From Christiangramia forsetii KT0803 (lineage in GTDB: Bacteria > Bacteroidota > Bacteroidia > Flavobacteriales > Flavobacteriaceae), in NCBI RefSeq assembly GCF_000060345.1, contig NC_008571.1, forward strand, positions 3,724,501-3,788,500: a stretch of DNA of 64,000 nucleotides, read 5' to 3'. The notes below the pieces were generated by a model. The model was not told where the DNA came from. It did no database searches and saw only the letters and a program-made list of their open reading frames with translations. Within the stretch, counting starts at the first letter, position 1, and each line of letters opens with the position of its first letter. Below, piece by piece: positions 63,706-64,000 of the stretch. The translations under genes and the position numbers were made by a program.

Positions 63706-64000
63706 TTATTTGTTTCTATCATAACCCAAAATATTCAGCATGTCTTCATGGTTTTGCTCCTCACTGAACAGGCGGGTGTTTAATTGGCCATTTTCATCTT
63801 TGTTTATCAAAATATGTTTCGGCTGCGGAATTAAACAATGCTGTAATCCACCAAAACCACCAATAGTATCCTGGTAAGCTCCGGTATTAAAAAATCCTAT
63901 GTATAAAGGCTTTTCCTTTTTGAATTTTGGAAGGTAAATGGCATTTGTGTGTTGTTCAGAATTATAATAATCGTCACTATCACAGGTAAGCCCACCTAAA
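63706..64000 (-). CDS. speA: Biosynthetic arginine decarboxylase, C-terminal fragment cut by the window
   Basis: The last 97 residues, reading toward lower coordinates to a TAA at 63706-63708. GGLTCDSDDYY, the substrate-site motif of PLP group IV decarboxylases, is followed by LYIGFFNTGAYQDTIGGFGG and HCLIPQPKHILIN, and the end ILGYDRNK. The upstream part lies outside the window. It makes agmatine for SpeB; the three genes are read in the same direction as one operon. Confidence 0.9.
   Translation of the reverse strand, partial: LGGLTCDSDDYYNSEQHTNAIYLPKFKKEKPLYIGFFNTGAYQDTIGGFGGLQHCLIPQPKHILINKDENGQLNTRLFSEEQNHEDMLNILGYDRNK

Overview
This 64 kb window is a chromosomal segment of a member of the Bacteroidota, most likely a marine flavobacterium (Flavobacteriaceae, Gramella/Salegentibacter-like; the genus is inference). 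The signs are low GC, two SusC/SusD pairs, the gliding genes gldE and gldD, a TTG-N19-TAnnTTTG promoter style, many lipoproteins, and a ribosomal protein L21 with a flavobacterial-type C-terminal tail. I see no tRNA, rRNA, CRISPR array, phage, transposase or integrase. The only repeat-type elements are small dispersed palindromes between 43.2 and 59.9 kb.

Left part (0-8 kb): a biotin locus, bioF-bioD-bioA, a SET-domain protein, a FabF-like ketoacyl synthase and bioB. It is followed by two tandem JmjC/cupin-8 hydroxylase-like genes and recX on the opposite strand. From 8 to 15 kb comes a housekeeping block: a DUF892 ferritin-like protein, RNase G, a 29-residue basic peptide, HU, mutY, ssb, gldE and gldD. 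From 15 to 24 kb lie an orphan SusC/SusD pair, an EamA permease and a two-subunit M16 peptidase (one active, one inactive subunit). From 24 to 37.4 kb lie DUF4199, rplU-rpmA, DUF2805, an LVIVD propeller lipoprotein, miaB, a sigma-54 activator, lptE, a TPR-like protein, secG, groES-groEL, an SRPBCC protein, a DASS transporter and an AraC regulator.

The centre of interest is 37.8-51.5 kb: fifteen collinear plus-strand genes (a 60-aa membrane protein at the head, then fourteen from the AhpD-like gene on) that look like a large arsenosugar (possibly arsenolipid) locus. It holds an AhpD-like CxxC protein, the radical-SAM enzyme ArsS, two DUF2064 (TIGR04282-type) glycosyltransferase-like proteins, a SusC/SusD pair, a sodium:solute symporter, a metallophosphoesterase-fold protein that has lost metal ligands but is cysteine-rich, an exported rhodanese, a purine nucleoside phosphorylase, ArsM, a DUF547 lipoprotein and a TIGR04283-type glycosyltransferase. 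A consistent model is: ArsM methylates arsenite, ArsS adds a 5'-deoxyadenosyl group, the phosphorylase removes adenine, and the glycosyltransferases decorate the arsenoribose. Only the ArsM and ArsS steps rest on published biochemistry; the rest is inference from neighbourhood.

Downstream (51.5-64 kb): a GH113-like lipoprotein and a sterol-desaturase-family membrane enzyme (minus strand); an FAD/NAD oxidoreductase overlapping a polytopic 2x[4Fe-4S] membrane protein; two GT2 enzymes and a GT-C mannosyltransferase-like protein carrying an in-frame palindromic repeat insertion; a double LAB_N membrane protein; and finally a minus-strand polyamine operon (speA truncated by the window edge, speB, a deoxyhypusine-synthase-like gene) ended by a clear terminator.
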